The notes beneath the pieces are model-generated. The model was not told the DNA's origin. It searched no databases and was given only the letters and a program-made list of their open reading frames with translations. Below, in pieces: positions 52,924-62,036 of a stretch of DNA of 64,000 bases. Both the position numbers and the translations under genes were made by a program. The stretch's first letter is position 1. Every line of letters starts with the position of its first letter. Source of the DNA: Isochrysis galbana (taxonomy: Eukaryota > Haptophyta > Isochrysidales > Isochrysidaceae); the NCBI GenBank assembly GCA_018136815.1, contig CM030941.1, positions 991,582-1,055,581 on the forward strand. Direction: 5' to 3'.

Positions 52924-54729
52924 ATGCTCGAGTTGCGCAGGCTACGCCTCTTGACCTCTGCTGCGCTCGCCGCCACCATCGTCCGCACGGCCTCCTTCCA
53001 TGGCCCCTCCGGCCTGAGGCTCACACGGGGCTTCAGCGCAAAAGGGACACGACCGCGTTCGCACACCTCGCGCATCTGGGCAGTCGCCGACTCTGGGCGG
53101 CCCTCTGCCAGTAGTGAAGAGGAGGGCTCGGGCTCGGGTTGGACGCCGCCGCCCGGCTTCGCTGTTTGGGACGAGGCAGACGATCCCACTGCATACGAGG
53201 CGGAGGCTGCAGCACGCCGCACTGTCAGTTTCAACTTTGGAGGAGGTATGGAGCGCGGCCGCGACAAAGTAGACGGCTCGCTCCTTCAGGCCGTTGTGGA
53301 AATGCCCCAAGGCTTCTGCACTGGCTGCGGAGTGCGGTTCCAGTCTGAGAACGAGCTGGCTCCGGGATATGTGCCTTCTTCTGTGTTGGAGACCAGCCTC
53401 ATCCATCGTGATGCTACTCCGAGTGAAGTGTTGGATGAGGTGATAGTTGGCAAGCCCAAGAAGGCACGACAGGTGACCTGCCAGCGATGCCACGCGCTGC
53501 GGTATCAAAATTCGCTCCCTGCTGACACGCTACGTGTCGGCGGCGGCCGGCCATCCGACGACCCCGAGGCGTGCGGTCACGAGGAACTGAGCCCATCTCA
53601 CTTCCGAGCGTTACTGCGATCACTGCGAACTCGGCAGTGCGTCATTGTGTGCGTAGTCGATCTGTTCGACTTCCATGGGTCGCTGGTGCCGGAGTTGAGC
53701 ACAATCGTTGGGGAGGGTAATCCTCTCATGCTCGTGGCAAACAAGAAAGACCTCATCCCTAAGGGAGTCAAGTCTGCTGCGATTGAGCGCTGGATCCGTT
53801 CCGAATGTAGGCGTGCATCCCTGCCACCGCTCCATTTCCTCGACTTGGTCTCAGCCAAGACGGGAGAAGGTATGCCACAGTTCCTCGCAAGGTTAGAAGC
53901 TCTCATGTCCCAGCGCCGCATGGATGCCTACATCCTCGGCGCAGCCAACGCCGGGAAGTCTTCAATCCTCAACTACATCCTCGACCACTCCTCGAGTTCG
54001 CAACGAGTGCTCGGTGGACGTGTTGGGAAGAAGGGACGAGCTGGCAATCAGGGGGGCAAGGAGGACGCGCCAGCGCTGACAACCTCACACTTGCCCGGCA
54101 CGACGCTTGGCTTTGTCAAGGCCGCGCTGCTCAACGGGCGTCACGCGATCTACGACACCCCGGGCTTGATCCTACCCAACCAACTAACCACGCTCCTCAC
54201 CACAGACGAGCTAGCTGGTGTGGTCCCAAAGAAGCGTGGTCAACACGTCTCCCTACGTATTGGCGAGGGGCAGTCCATCCTCTTGGGTGGCATTGCCCAG
54301 ATACACATGCGTGCAGGGCGACCTTTCTTGTTCACCCTCTACTTGGCCAACGCCGTTGCGGTGCATCCGACGAAGACCGAGAAGGTCCCACAAGTGCTCG
54401 AAAAGCATGTGGGTGGCATGCTCACGCCACCAGGATCCGCTGAGCGTTTGGAAGCCCTGGGCGAGCTCGAGGAGCACCAGGTGAATATCGAGGGACGGGG
54501 CTGGAACGAGGTGGCCGTTGACCTGGTCTTACCCGGTCTAGGATGGGTCGCCGTCACCGGCGTTGGCACTTGCACAGTTGGCGTCTCACTGCCGAAGCCC
54601 GTTCGTGTGGTCACTCGTGAACCGTTGCTTCCCGAGGAGAACTGGAAGAAAACCGCCTCCAAGTTCACCGGGTCGAAGCTTGTCGACGGCAAAGGCAATG
54701 CCAAGCGCCAAGCACGCGCTCGCCGATAG
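52924..54729 (+). CDS. Circularly permuted GTPase, YqeH/NOA1/BPG2 type, plastid-targeted
   Basis: A single exon, 601 aa from an ATG at 52924. Upstream in-frame codons lack an ATG, and this start gives a proper presequence: MLELRRLRLLTSAALAATIV signal, then TASFHGP, an ASF-type signal/transit junction with Phe at +1, typical of secondary plastids. A treble-clef-like zinc site has CTGC (about 131) and CQRC (about 186). The G motifs are permuted: G4 NKKD (about 273), G5 SAKTGEG (about 312), G1 GAANAGKSS (about 340), then G3 DTPGL (about 411). That order defines the YqeH/YlqF-like cpGTPases, which assist small-subunit ribosome assembly. The C-terminal half (GQSILLGGIAQI, LYLANAVAVHPTKTEK) matches the family's RNA-binding region. 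It likely acts in plastid ribosome maturation. Confidence 0.92.
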   Translation: MLELRRLRLLTSAALAATIVRTASFHGPSGLRLTRGFSAKGTRPRSHTSRIWAVADSGRPSASSEEEGSGSGWTPPPGFAVWDEADDPTAYEAEAAARRTVSFNFGGGMERGRDKVDGSLLQAVVEMPQGFCTGCGVRFQSENELAPGYVPSSVLETSLIHRDATPSEVLDEVIVGKPKKARQVTCQRCHALRYQNSLPADTLRVGGGRPSDDPEACGHEELSPSHFRALLRSLRTRQCVIVCVVDLFDFHGSLVPELSTIVGEGNPLMLVANKKDLIPKGVKSAAIERWIRSECRRASLPPLHFLDLVSAKTGEGMPQFLARLEALMSQRRMDAYILGAANAGKSSILNYILDHSSSSQRVLGGRVGKKGRAGNQGGKEDAPALTTSHLPGTTLGFVKAALLNGRHAIYDTPGLILPNQLTTLLTTDELAGVVPKKRGQHVSLRIGEGQSILLGGIAQIHMRAGRPFLFTLYLANAVAVHPTKTEKVPQVLEKHVGGMLTPPGSAERLEALGELEEHQVNIEGRGWNEVAVDLVLPGLGWVAVTGVGTCTVGVSLPKPVRVVTREPLLPEENWKKTASKFTGSKLVDGKGNAKRQARARR

Positions 54730-54954
54730 AGGGATTTTTTGGTCATGATCATGACGACGTAAGAAAGAACACGCTTTTCTGTTCCTCCTCCTCTTCGGTG
54801 ATCTCGGGTCTTGGCAATCGCTTTTAGATGTTGTGTGGGTGGCTAGCAGAAATGTGTTGGGTGTGTGGGAGACAGTGATAAAAATCTTTGAATGAACATA
54901 TTGTTATGATAGGGGACAACTAAGTTTATACTTATTGTATTCCTGCTATTGGAA

Positions 54955-55212
54955 GGCAGCAAGTACGCCGAGCTCTCGCTCTCGCCCACGCTGCGCCCAA
55001 CAAGCCAGCAACTCTCCTCTCCAAGGCCACCGGCAAGCGCGTCGTGGTGTACGAGGAAGCGTTCGACGCAGTGAAGGTGAGGGAAGGGAGGTAAGGGCGT
55101 TGGCTGATGTGCAGTAGCAAAAGTATGCGCTGTCTAGCAATAGGCAATAGGTGTGCGGCCCTGAATCTTCAGATCTTTTTTTTTCGACGCAGTGAAGGTG
55201 GTCCACGAGAAT
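54955..55212 (+). pseudogene. Two-exon fragment split by an introner-like element
   Basis: A frame from a possible AG at 54958-54959 reads VRRALALAHAAPNKPATLLS and GKRVVVYEEAFDAVK up to 55076. If 55077-55197 is removed it continues VVHEN to a donor-like GTGAGT at about 55213. No upstream or downstream exon was found; a reversed gypsy LTR fragment begins about 70 bp later. I recognise no family. It may be a gene torn apart by repeats. Confidence 0.4.
55077..55197 (+). repeat. Introner-like element with 18-bp target duplication
   Basis: It starts GTGAGGGAAGGG, has GTAAGGGCG, AGTAG, TAGGTGTGCGGCCCTGAATC, TTCAGATC and a T9 run, and ends at an AG. TTCGACGCAGTGAAGGTG occurs exactly at 55062-55079 and 55183-55200. 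Cutting at the same point within both copies uses a GT donor and an AG acceptor and restores one uninterrupted codon series. Confidence 0.7.
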
Positions 55213-55284
55213 AGTGAGTGCGCCTCCCCCCACACCCGCCTCCCCCGCCCCTCACACGTGACGCCCTCCTCCTTGCCTGGGCGC

Positions 55285-55400
55285 GCGCGCGGAGGAAAAG
55301 AACCTCGCGCGCGGGGGGGGAAGAATACAACGCGGCCGGAGGCGACGGACTGCACGCCAAGGGAAAGAACCTGCCGCGGGGAGGGGCGAGGGACCGAGGC
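55285..55400 (-). repeat. Fragment of the 14-kb gypsy LTR, inverted
   Basis: Reverse complement of part of 14344-14448 (CGGCAGGTTCTTTCCCTCGG and GCCGTTATAT region), moderately diverged. Confidence 0.8.
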
Positions 55401-55706
55401 CCCCCTACCCCCTCACGCGGAAAGTTGTCAGATTCCGAATACGGGGGTCTCGCCCTTCCCCCACTCTGTGACCCCTTGCCGCGTGAGGGGCGTAGGGCAG
55501 AGAGCAACAACTTCCTCTGTACCACTCGGCGGATTGCCCCGAGCGAGCCGACCCCGTCACGCGGATTTCAACCCCAGTGTGCCGTGAGTGCTTGCGTGTG
55601 TGTGCGCTCGTGTGGGTGGGTGGGTGCTGTAATGGTGTTTTAAAGCTTTTCTCTCTCTCATGTTTGGTTTTTTTGGGGGGATGGGGGGGGGGGAGGGAGG
55701 AGGGCT

Positions 55707-56327
55707 TCACCCCCGCGCGCCCTGCGCCCTGATCAGCTCGAGAATCGCACGCCCTGTCTCGGCGTCGAGCCAGTCGACGGCTCTCCGACCCGCGCCGTCG
55801 AGGAGCTCTTTGTCGACGATCGAGTCCGCGCGGAAGAGGAGCGCCGCCGCCTCCACCCGGCGGTGCCGCACGGCCATGTGGAGGGCCGTGGAGCGCGAGC
55901 CCGGTTGCTGGTGGTTCGGCAGGCAATCCGGCCGGCGCAGCAGCAGCCCCACCGCCTCGGCGAAGCCGCACGCGCTCGCCGTCATCAGCGGCGAGATCCC
56001 GTTCCTCGTGAGGACATTGGCGCGCGCGCCGGCCTTGAGCAGCGCCCGTACGGTGGGCGTGTCGAAGTGCATGCACGCGACGTGGAGGCAGGAGTGCCCC
56101 ATCGCATCGGTCGCGTTCACGTCGCCCCCCTCCCTTGCGAAGTAGGCGATGGCGTGAGGGAGCCTGCGCAGCTCCTCCGGGTGTCCGCCTTCGAGGACGA
56201 GCCGGCAGATCGCCAGCAGGTCGGGCGCCCTGTCCATGTCGACCCTCCCGCGCGCGTCGAGGAGGAGGTGCTCCTTGGCGCTCTTGCGCGGGAAGCCTCG
56301 TTGGGCGTCGCGCCCGCGCTTCGCCAT
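55707..56327 (-). CDS. Ankyrin-repeat protein (206 aa)
   Basis: ATG at 56325-56327; the longer upstream frame lacks a better start. The first 30 residues are basic (MAKRGRDAQRGFPRKSAKEH). Ankyrin repeats follow: a degenerate one at about 40-65, then GGDVNATDAMGHSCLHVACM, KAGARANVLTRNGISPLMTA, a repeat with GSRSTALHMAVRHRRVEAAA, and a last DGAGRRAVDWLD with a capping helix. About four to five repeats in all. Ankyrins mediate protein binding; no catalytic or membrane region is present. It is similar in style to the partial ankyrin gene at 57154-57440, with an unrelated AT-richer gene between them. Single exon, high GC. Confidence 0.8.
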   Translation of the reverse strand: MAKRGRDAQRGFPRKSAKEHLLLDARGRVDMDRAPDLLAICRLVLEGGHPEELRRLPHAIAYFAREGGDVNATDAMGHSCLHVACMHFDTPTVRALLKAGARANVLTRNGISPLMTASACGFAEAVGLLLRRPDCLPNHQQPGSRSTALHMAVRHRRVEAAALLFRADSIVDKELLDGAGRRAVDWLDAETGRAILELIRAQGARG

Positions 56328-56382
56328 GGTGGCGGGGGAGGGGTCGCTTGCTATTGGGGCGGTGTAGAATAATTTACCTCCT

Positions 56383-56964
56383 CTATTTATTTGGAGCGAA
56401 TGCGACCCGGTCCAAAGACCGGGCAAAGGGTTTGAAGGCACCGCGCGTCGCCAACCATGACATTGCGGCTTTGATGGCATTGATGGAGGGGAATGTACTG
56501 TCGAATGTTCGACCGAACATTCGCAGAATGGTGGCCTTGGTGGCGTCCTTGTACTCTTGCTCGTTCAGTGTGACATTCTCGGTCGCGTCCAACCAGAACC
56601 TCGCCTTTTCCTTCGTCGTTTCGAGAGGGACTTGATATTCTCGTGAGAGTAACCCCCCTGCGGCGCTAATTACGGCGTCTGCGGCAACCTCGAACACTTG
56701 TTTCTTCAGAAGAGTGATGCTGTCGAGCACGTTGTCCGGATTCCAAAAATAAGGTGTAGAGTCTAATAGGAATTTGAGATCTTCGTCATTTTTGAACACG
56801 TTGATGAGACTAGTAATCACGGTTCCTTGATCAGCGTTGTTTGTAAACTTTTCCCATTGCTCGTCATTTAGAGCAACCAAGCTTATATTCGTGAGACTCT
56901 CCGGACGCTGTTTCTTTTCGTTCTTCCTTATAAGGGATTCGGCGACCCTTTTGTTGTCGTCCAT
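56383..56964 (-). CDS. Orphan protein, 193 aa, AT-richer than its neighbours
   Basis: Intact single-exon frame, ATG at 56962-56964, TAA end. Predominantly helical and charged: MDDNKRVAESLIRKNEKKQR, VALNDEQWEKFTNNADQGTV, DLKFLLDSTPYFWNPDNVL, VFEVAADAVISAAGGL and ATENVTLNEQEYKDATKATI. No signal peptide or TM is expected. Codons end in A/T far more often than in the flanking ankyrin genes, which suggests a separate origin such as a mobile element or horizontally acquired DNA. It starts 637 bp upstream of, and in the same direction as, the ankyrin gene. I do not recognise the family. Confidence 0.65.
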   Translation of the reverse strand: MDDNKRVAESLIRKNEKKQRPESLTNISLVALNDEQWEKFTNNADQGTVITSLINVFKNDEDLKFLLDSTPYFWNPDNVLDSITLLKKQVFEVAADAVISAAGGLLSREYQVPLETTKEKARFWLDATENVTLNEQEYKDATKATILRMFGRTFDSTFPSINAIKAAMSWLATRGAFKPFARSLDRVAFAPNK

Positions 56965-57153
56965 GCTAGCTACTTTAACTATGTATCAATAAAAAAACCC
57001 ATAACGAAACGCACACAGACACGATGTCACGAGGCCTTAAAACCCGTCACGAAACACCAAACGGCACTTCACAACTAGGTTTCAATTACATTGGGGGGGG
57101 GTTCATCCGGAGGGTCCCCCCATTTCTTTCACTCACACGTACAATCCGCAACC

Positions 57154-57440
57154 TCAGGCTGACATCGCCGCGAGCAACATCGCCATGAACAGCGCGTTCG
57201 CGCACCGGTGGGAGCCTTCCTCGTGCGCGATCTCCACGGCCGTCCTTCCGGAGTGGTCCACGGCGTCGAGGTCCGCGCCGGCGGCGATCAGCGCCCCGAC
57301 GCACTCGCGCCGATCGGCCTCGCACGCGAGCATCAAGGCGGTCTTGCCCTCTCCGTCGGCCACATCCAGCGCCGCGCCCGCCGCGAGCAGCGCCTCCACG
57401 CACTCGCGCCCATCGGCGCCATGCAGATAGTGGAGAGGGC
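57154..57440 (-). pseudogene. Partial ankyrin-repeat gene
   Basis: Two clean ankyrin repeats are present: GADGRECVEALLAAGAALDV with GKTALMLACEADRRECVGAL, then GADLDAVDHSGRTAVEIAHE, ending MLLAAMSA and TGA at 57154. The N-terminal part upstream of about 57440 is not in a usable frame, and no ATG begins the first repeat properly, so either an intron/exon upstream is unseen or the gene is truncated. Confidence 0.6.
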
Positions 57441-57444
57441 GCGG

Positions 57445-58160
57445 CCGGCGCGGTCAGAAGTCGCGCGCGCGCCCCCTCGCGCTCATTTCGAAGCTGGAAG
57501 CTGGCCCAGCAGGAGTCCTCGCGCACGCGTAGGGATCGCACGAGCTAAGGCTCTGGAGCAGCTTGCGCGGCAAAAGTCTCTTGCGCGCTAGCGTGGGGCC
57601 GCACGCTCATCTCAGCAGGGAACTCGATAGGCTCTCGCTCACTTTCCTCTCTTCCTCTCCCTCCCACCTCCCTCCCTCCTCCTCTCTCTCTCTTTGTCCG
57701 TCTCTGTCTCTATCTTTGCCTCTCTGTCTCCGTTTGTCTCTTTCTCTCCGTCCCTCCCTCCCTCTCTCCCTCCCTCCCTCCTATCCTCCCTCCCTTTCCT
57801 TACTCACTCACTCACTCACTCACTCTCACTCCCCCCCACCTTCCCCTCTCCCTCTCTCTCCCCATCCACCCCTCCATCCCCATCCCTCTCTCTCCCCCTC
57901 TCTTCCTCTTTCTCTTTCACTTTCACTCACTCACGCACTTACTTACTCACTCATTCACTCACTCACTCACACGTGCGCTTGCCAACGTACATATGGAGTA
58001 TGTACGGATGGCTTCTTACTGGCACTCGCGCGCATGCGCCGCGCGACGCGGAAGCTGCTGCGACGCACGCTAGCGGCAAACGAGATGAGGCGTTCTCAAT
58101 AGTATTAGGTGTATAATAGATCGGAGTTTTGTTTTCAGGGCTTGCGAGCTGATACAAGGA
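57445..58160. repeat. Pyrimidine-rich low-complexity region with TCAC repeats
   Basis: CT-rich (about 57640-57900) with TCAC/CTCA tetranucleotide arrays (about 57802-57825 and 57925-57970). Frames through it encode Ser/Leu/Pro runs and are not genes. Confidence 0.8.
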
Positions 58161-58167
58161 ACTGATA

Positions 58168-58350
58168 TCAGTATGAGCTCCAATACGGTGCGAGCTCGTA
58201 AGCTGATGCAACATCCTTGAATTTCGGGAGCTCAAAGTTCTTCTGCGTCGCGCCGTCGACGATGAAGGTCCAAATGAATCGCGGCCTGAGGATGGCTCTG
58301 AGCCCGGCGTCGTCGAGAACGCACCGCTCGACGTTCATGGCTTGCTTGTG
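58168..58350 (-). pseudogene. Coding-like fragment, unrecognised
   Basis: The minus-strand frame NVERCVLDDAGLRAILRPRF followed by IWTFIVDGATQKNFELPKFK and a short tail to TAG looks protein-like (an antiparallel strand pattern), but it has no start or neighbouring exons. Possibly the last exon of a lost gene. Confidence 0.3.
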
Positions 58351-58359
58351 ACGAAACAG

Positions 58360-59302
58360 GCTTTCTGCTGCGCAAGCCCTTTCCTTGCAGCACTCCAGCA
58401 ACCCCGGGAGTGCGCAACGCTACCCCTTCGCCGTCTGAAGGAGCCTAGGCCCCAGACATGACCATTAATGCAAGCCGGGGCGCTCAGATGACCCGCCCGC
58501 CCGTCCCCGGGCTCTGCCGGGGTCTCTGCAGGGCCTGCAGGGACATCTTCACCTGCGTCTTCACCTGCGTCGGTGTGCGGCATCGGCCAGCGGCTCAGTG
58601 CAGGTGCGCATCTTCCCAGTTGGAATTTTTTTATTTGTTGGCGATCGGGAGAAAATTTCCCCGCGATCTAGCTTTCGGGGGCCCCCGGTAATAATAAAAC
58701 AACTGAGCGATAGTACCACTACTCTCACTAGCCTGGTACCAACACGCCAACACGACAGCCCTCAGCGCACCTGCCCGTACACCTTGGCGCGTGCTGTTGA
58801 CACAGATACATACTCATATGCACCCCTCCAAATCTCCCCCCTCGCATGCCCCCGGCTCCCATTCTAACTCCCCACAAGTTAAAATGAGGGAAAACCCATT
58901 GAGGCGGACCGACCTACGTCGGCCGACTCTCCGGGAAAAAGCACCGGGGGGGGGGGGGGAGGAACCTCTCGTCATGAAGAAGAACGGCCCTTACAGCTCT
59001 CGCCGCGAGCTGTCCTCGAGAAATAAAAGACTGCGCCTCGAGATACCTGCCACCTTGGTTCCCGTAGGCGTCTTGAGTCTCCCCCTCCTCATCTTCCTCC
59101 TGTCGCCAGCCGCCCCTCTCCGCCCGTTTGCTTCGGGGGCCCCCGGTAGCTCCTGGGGGGCGTTGGCTCGTTGGCTCCTCGGTGGTAACATACAAATAAA
59201 TACCTGCAAGTCTACAAAAGAACGCACACGCAAGGCGGCCTCGCGGTCGGTCGCGCGCTCTCGGGGCCTCAGCGGGGCGGGCGTGGGGGCGGCGGATCTA
59301 GG
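58360..59302. repeat. Patchwork of LTR fragments
   Basis: 58639-58690 and 59130-59195 are pieces of the TGTTAC palindrome LTR. About 58988-59135 (TACAGCTCTCGCCGCGAGC through CCTCCTGTCGCCAGCCG) recurs diverged at about 62797-62935. No gene is supported until 59303. Confidence 0.65.
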
Positions 59303-60359
59303 ATGGGCTGGACCCCGCCGCTGTTCGTGGGCGAGGGACCGCGGCCGAGCGATGAGGCTGGTGAGACAGAGGACGCGGGCTTCGAAGCCCTCGCATCCCC
59401 CGAGCCGCAGGGCGTCTTCATCGGCAACTTGCCTGGCTCAGCCACCTCGGAGCTCCTCACGGAGCTGCTGCTGCAGGTAGAGCCACATCTGCCCTCCCGG
59501 CACCGGTGAGAGTATCGGCTGGGATGCACGCGCGGCTGATGAATGTCACTGTCGGCATGGATTCCGAATCCCCGTGAGCAGACACAACTTGGACACCTCT
59601 GACGTTTGCATGGATCCCACCAGCATGAGAGCACATGTGAGGGCACTGCTGCCCTATGTTCTCAATGCCCCATCCCTTTGCGCATTGTGTTAGGCTGGGC
59701 CGCTCGCCGGGGACGTGCGATTGCCCAAAGACGCCACGGGGACGGGCCACCGCGGTTTTGCATTTGCCGAGTATAGTGATCCATCCTCCACACTGTACGC
59801 TATTGCATTATTTGATGGCCTGAACTTTGGTGGAAGGCCACTGCGCGTGAATCCGTCGGGGGGCGGTCGTGGAGGAGTCCAGTTGGTGAATCCGACCTTG
59901 GATGCTTTGCGTGAAGTTGCAATGAACCCGAACGCCTGGAATGGAGACGTGTCTCCATCTTGTGTGGGAGATCCTTATGGGCATTTTGGTGAAAGCCGTC
60001 GTTTGGGGCGCTCACATTCACGGTCCCGCTCACACCGCCGCCGCTCCTCGCGCTCTCGTTCGTATTCCCGTTCACGCCGACGGCATGCCCCGCCCTCCTC
60101 CTCGTGCTCCCCGCGCCGTCGGCGGCGATCTCGCTCGAAAAGCCATGAGAAGCGACGGCGTTCTAGACCATTTTCTCCTCGTTCTAGATCATTTTCTCCT
60201 CAACGACGGCGAGAACATCATGGTAAGTCTTATCGCCAAAGCCACAAAGACAGATATGTTGACTACTTCCGTGATCGGCAGAGACTACATCTCGAAACTA
60301 ACACTGAATGGGAGCCCCAACTCAACGACCGTCAGCATTGCACTCCCCGGTATCACTAA
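59303..60359 (+). CDS. RBM7-like RRM protein with RS domain
   Basis: Exons 59303-59476 and 59694-60359 (279 aa). The GT-AG intron of 217 nt lies within the RRM in phase 0. The RRM (about 36-115) has RNP2 VFIGNL, the helix SELLTELLLQAGPL, RNP1 RGFAFAEY and GLNFGGRPLRV. The QAGP spacing and the final GRPLRV resemble RBM7/RBM11 and SF3B4. Residues of about 160-235 are an RS domain (repeated SRS, RRRSSRSRS, SPRRRRRSRS), pointing to nuclear RNA processing, such as splicing or exosome targeting (RBM7 is the RNA-binding subunit of the NEXT complex). The C-terminus is polar. SF3B4 normally has two RRMs, so RBM7-like is preferred. Confidence 0.82.
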
Positions 60360-60654
60360 TGCCGTCGCTCCGTCGCTCAAACTAAGTTTACTTGGCCTAT
60401 GGGCAATTTTTGTCTTGCTTTCTTGCTGTTGGACTCGTGTCTCCATCTCTTACTGTACCCTCATTCCGGTTGCTTCTTCTTTCTTTTCCTCCACTGTTTT
60501 GTGCTTGCGATTCTTGGAGGTCTTGCAATAGGCATATTCATTCGCCGCGTGCTCAAAAAATCTTTCGTCATCTCACGCGCGCGACAATGACGTCGCTTTC
60601 ACCCAAGCCGAGCCAAGCCCATGGTAGCGCACCTGGACCGCACCCCCAAAACCA

Positions 60655-60815
60655 AAAAAAAGGAACGAGGGGGGGGAGGTAAGGAGGCGGATAGAAGGGA
60701 AGTAGGGGCGATGTCGGATGGGAGGTAGAAGAGGTTCCAGTCTACAGTCTATAGTCTATAGCAGTAGGTGTTAGCCCTAAATCTTCAATCTCAATCTTCA
60801 GATTTCAGATGTTTT
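60655..60815 (+). repeat. Introner-like repeat copy
   Basis: GGGGAGGTAAGG, GGGAAGTAGGGGCGATGTCGG, CAGTCTATAG, AGTAGGTGTTAGCCCTAAATC and CTTCAGATTTCAGATG occur in the same order as in 55077-55197. It lies in intergenic sequence downstream of the RBM7-like gene. Confidence 0.6.
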
Positions 60816-61010
60816 TATGTCTCTGTGGCAATAGCACGCGTCAAGGCGTACGGGCAGGTGCAGGTGCGCTGAGGGGATTAGGGGTCTCGTGATAGTACCG
60901 AGCTAGTGGGAATAGTGGTACTAACGACTAACGCTCAGATATTTTATTATCATTATCATTAAGGTACGTAAATAAAGAATTTGCGCACGCGCCCCATGGG
61001 GGGATCTATC

Positions 61011-61343
61011 AGGTCGCGTTCCGTCGAATATGGTATATGGGACCGACTAAAAAAAACATCTGAAGATTCTGGGCTACACACCTACTATACTAGGGTACTT
61101 CCCCATCCCTTCTGACATCGCCCTTGTCTTCCCATCCCTCCACCTCCTCCCCTGCCCCCCTTCGTTCTTTTGTCTCCGGTGTCCGGGGTCCGGCTTGGGT
61201 GCGCTACCACGAGCCTGGTTCAGAGCGCGGGTTCCGGGCAGGCCTGTTGTCGGTCTATTGTGTACGCGTGACTGGTGGGCGGTATATGGGACCGACTAAA
61301 AATAAAAATGTTCGCATGGTCCTCTTTCGACGGAACGCGACCT
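61011..61343. mobile_element. Small inverted-repeat element (MITE-like)
   Basis: Perfect 18-bp inverted arms AGGTCGCGTTCCGTCGAA (61011-61028) and its complement (61326-61343) enclose about 300 bp. GGTATATGGGACCGACTAAAAA is present twice inside (61034 and 61281 on) and an introner-like copy lies in minus orientation (about 61050-61180). The arm motif GACGGAACGCGAC also occurs at 28845, 37993 and 38345. Confidence 0.65.
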
Positions 61344-61399
61344 TCGGTTCCTTAATTAACATCTCAGCTGCATTTATTTCGGATAAAGGTACCCTGCTT

Positions 61400-62036
61400 T
61401 ATAGGACGAGTCCTACAATGTAGGACGACGTTGTGAACTATGAAGACACGGTTCAATCTAGGAATGGGGAGCTAGGATTTGGTTTCTGTGTTCATCTCAT
61501 TGCCCTCATTGAGTCCTCCTAGAGGCTCAAGACACCATTCTCAAAGCATAATGAGTTATTTGCCACTCGCGGAAGCCTTCCTGGCAAAAAACGGCGTTGT
61601 CCTACGAATTGCCGCAAACACCTGAGGACACGATTCTTGAGGCTCATGATGAGTTCCCTAGAACTTGCTCCCACGAGATGAAATGCTCTTTGGCATGGGT
61701 TCTCTTCGACCTTCAGTGGAGACCAAGCTTGGTTTTGAAGCCCAATGAGAGTTTTGGATGCTTTTGCCTCTTGCGGGGCAAAAACAAAACTCTCGACGCA
61801 CCCGGTGGCCTCCGATGGCCGAAGTACTCAGTTCACGCTGGAGCCGAAAGCTCGGTCAAGACGAAGTCTACAGCCTTGGCCATAGTGGGAGCTAAGGATC
61901 TCAAGACGGAGTTGGGACTATCCTTCAGTTGGTGGGAAGTCCCAATCCTTCACTCTCGAAAGTTGTGTGGCTTTCAAGCTCAGGGTCCTACAAATACACC
62001 GAAATCGTAGGACGCGGTCCTATAATGTAGGACGGA
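61400..62036 (+). repeat. Segment bounded by direct copies of a palindrome
   Basis: GTCCTACAATGTAGGAC (about 61409-61425, a perfect inverted repeat with a 3-nt loop) and GTCCTATAATGTAGGAC (about 62018-62034) are direct copies, each preceded by TAGGACG. The interval has an uninformative frame (61597-62010). Possibly a non-autonomous element. Confidence 0.5.

Noticed and set aside
61597-62010. 137-codon plus-strand frame
   Set aside because: No recognisable motif and it lies between direct copies of a palindrome; more likely non-coding element sequence.
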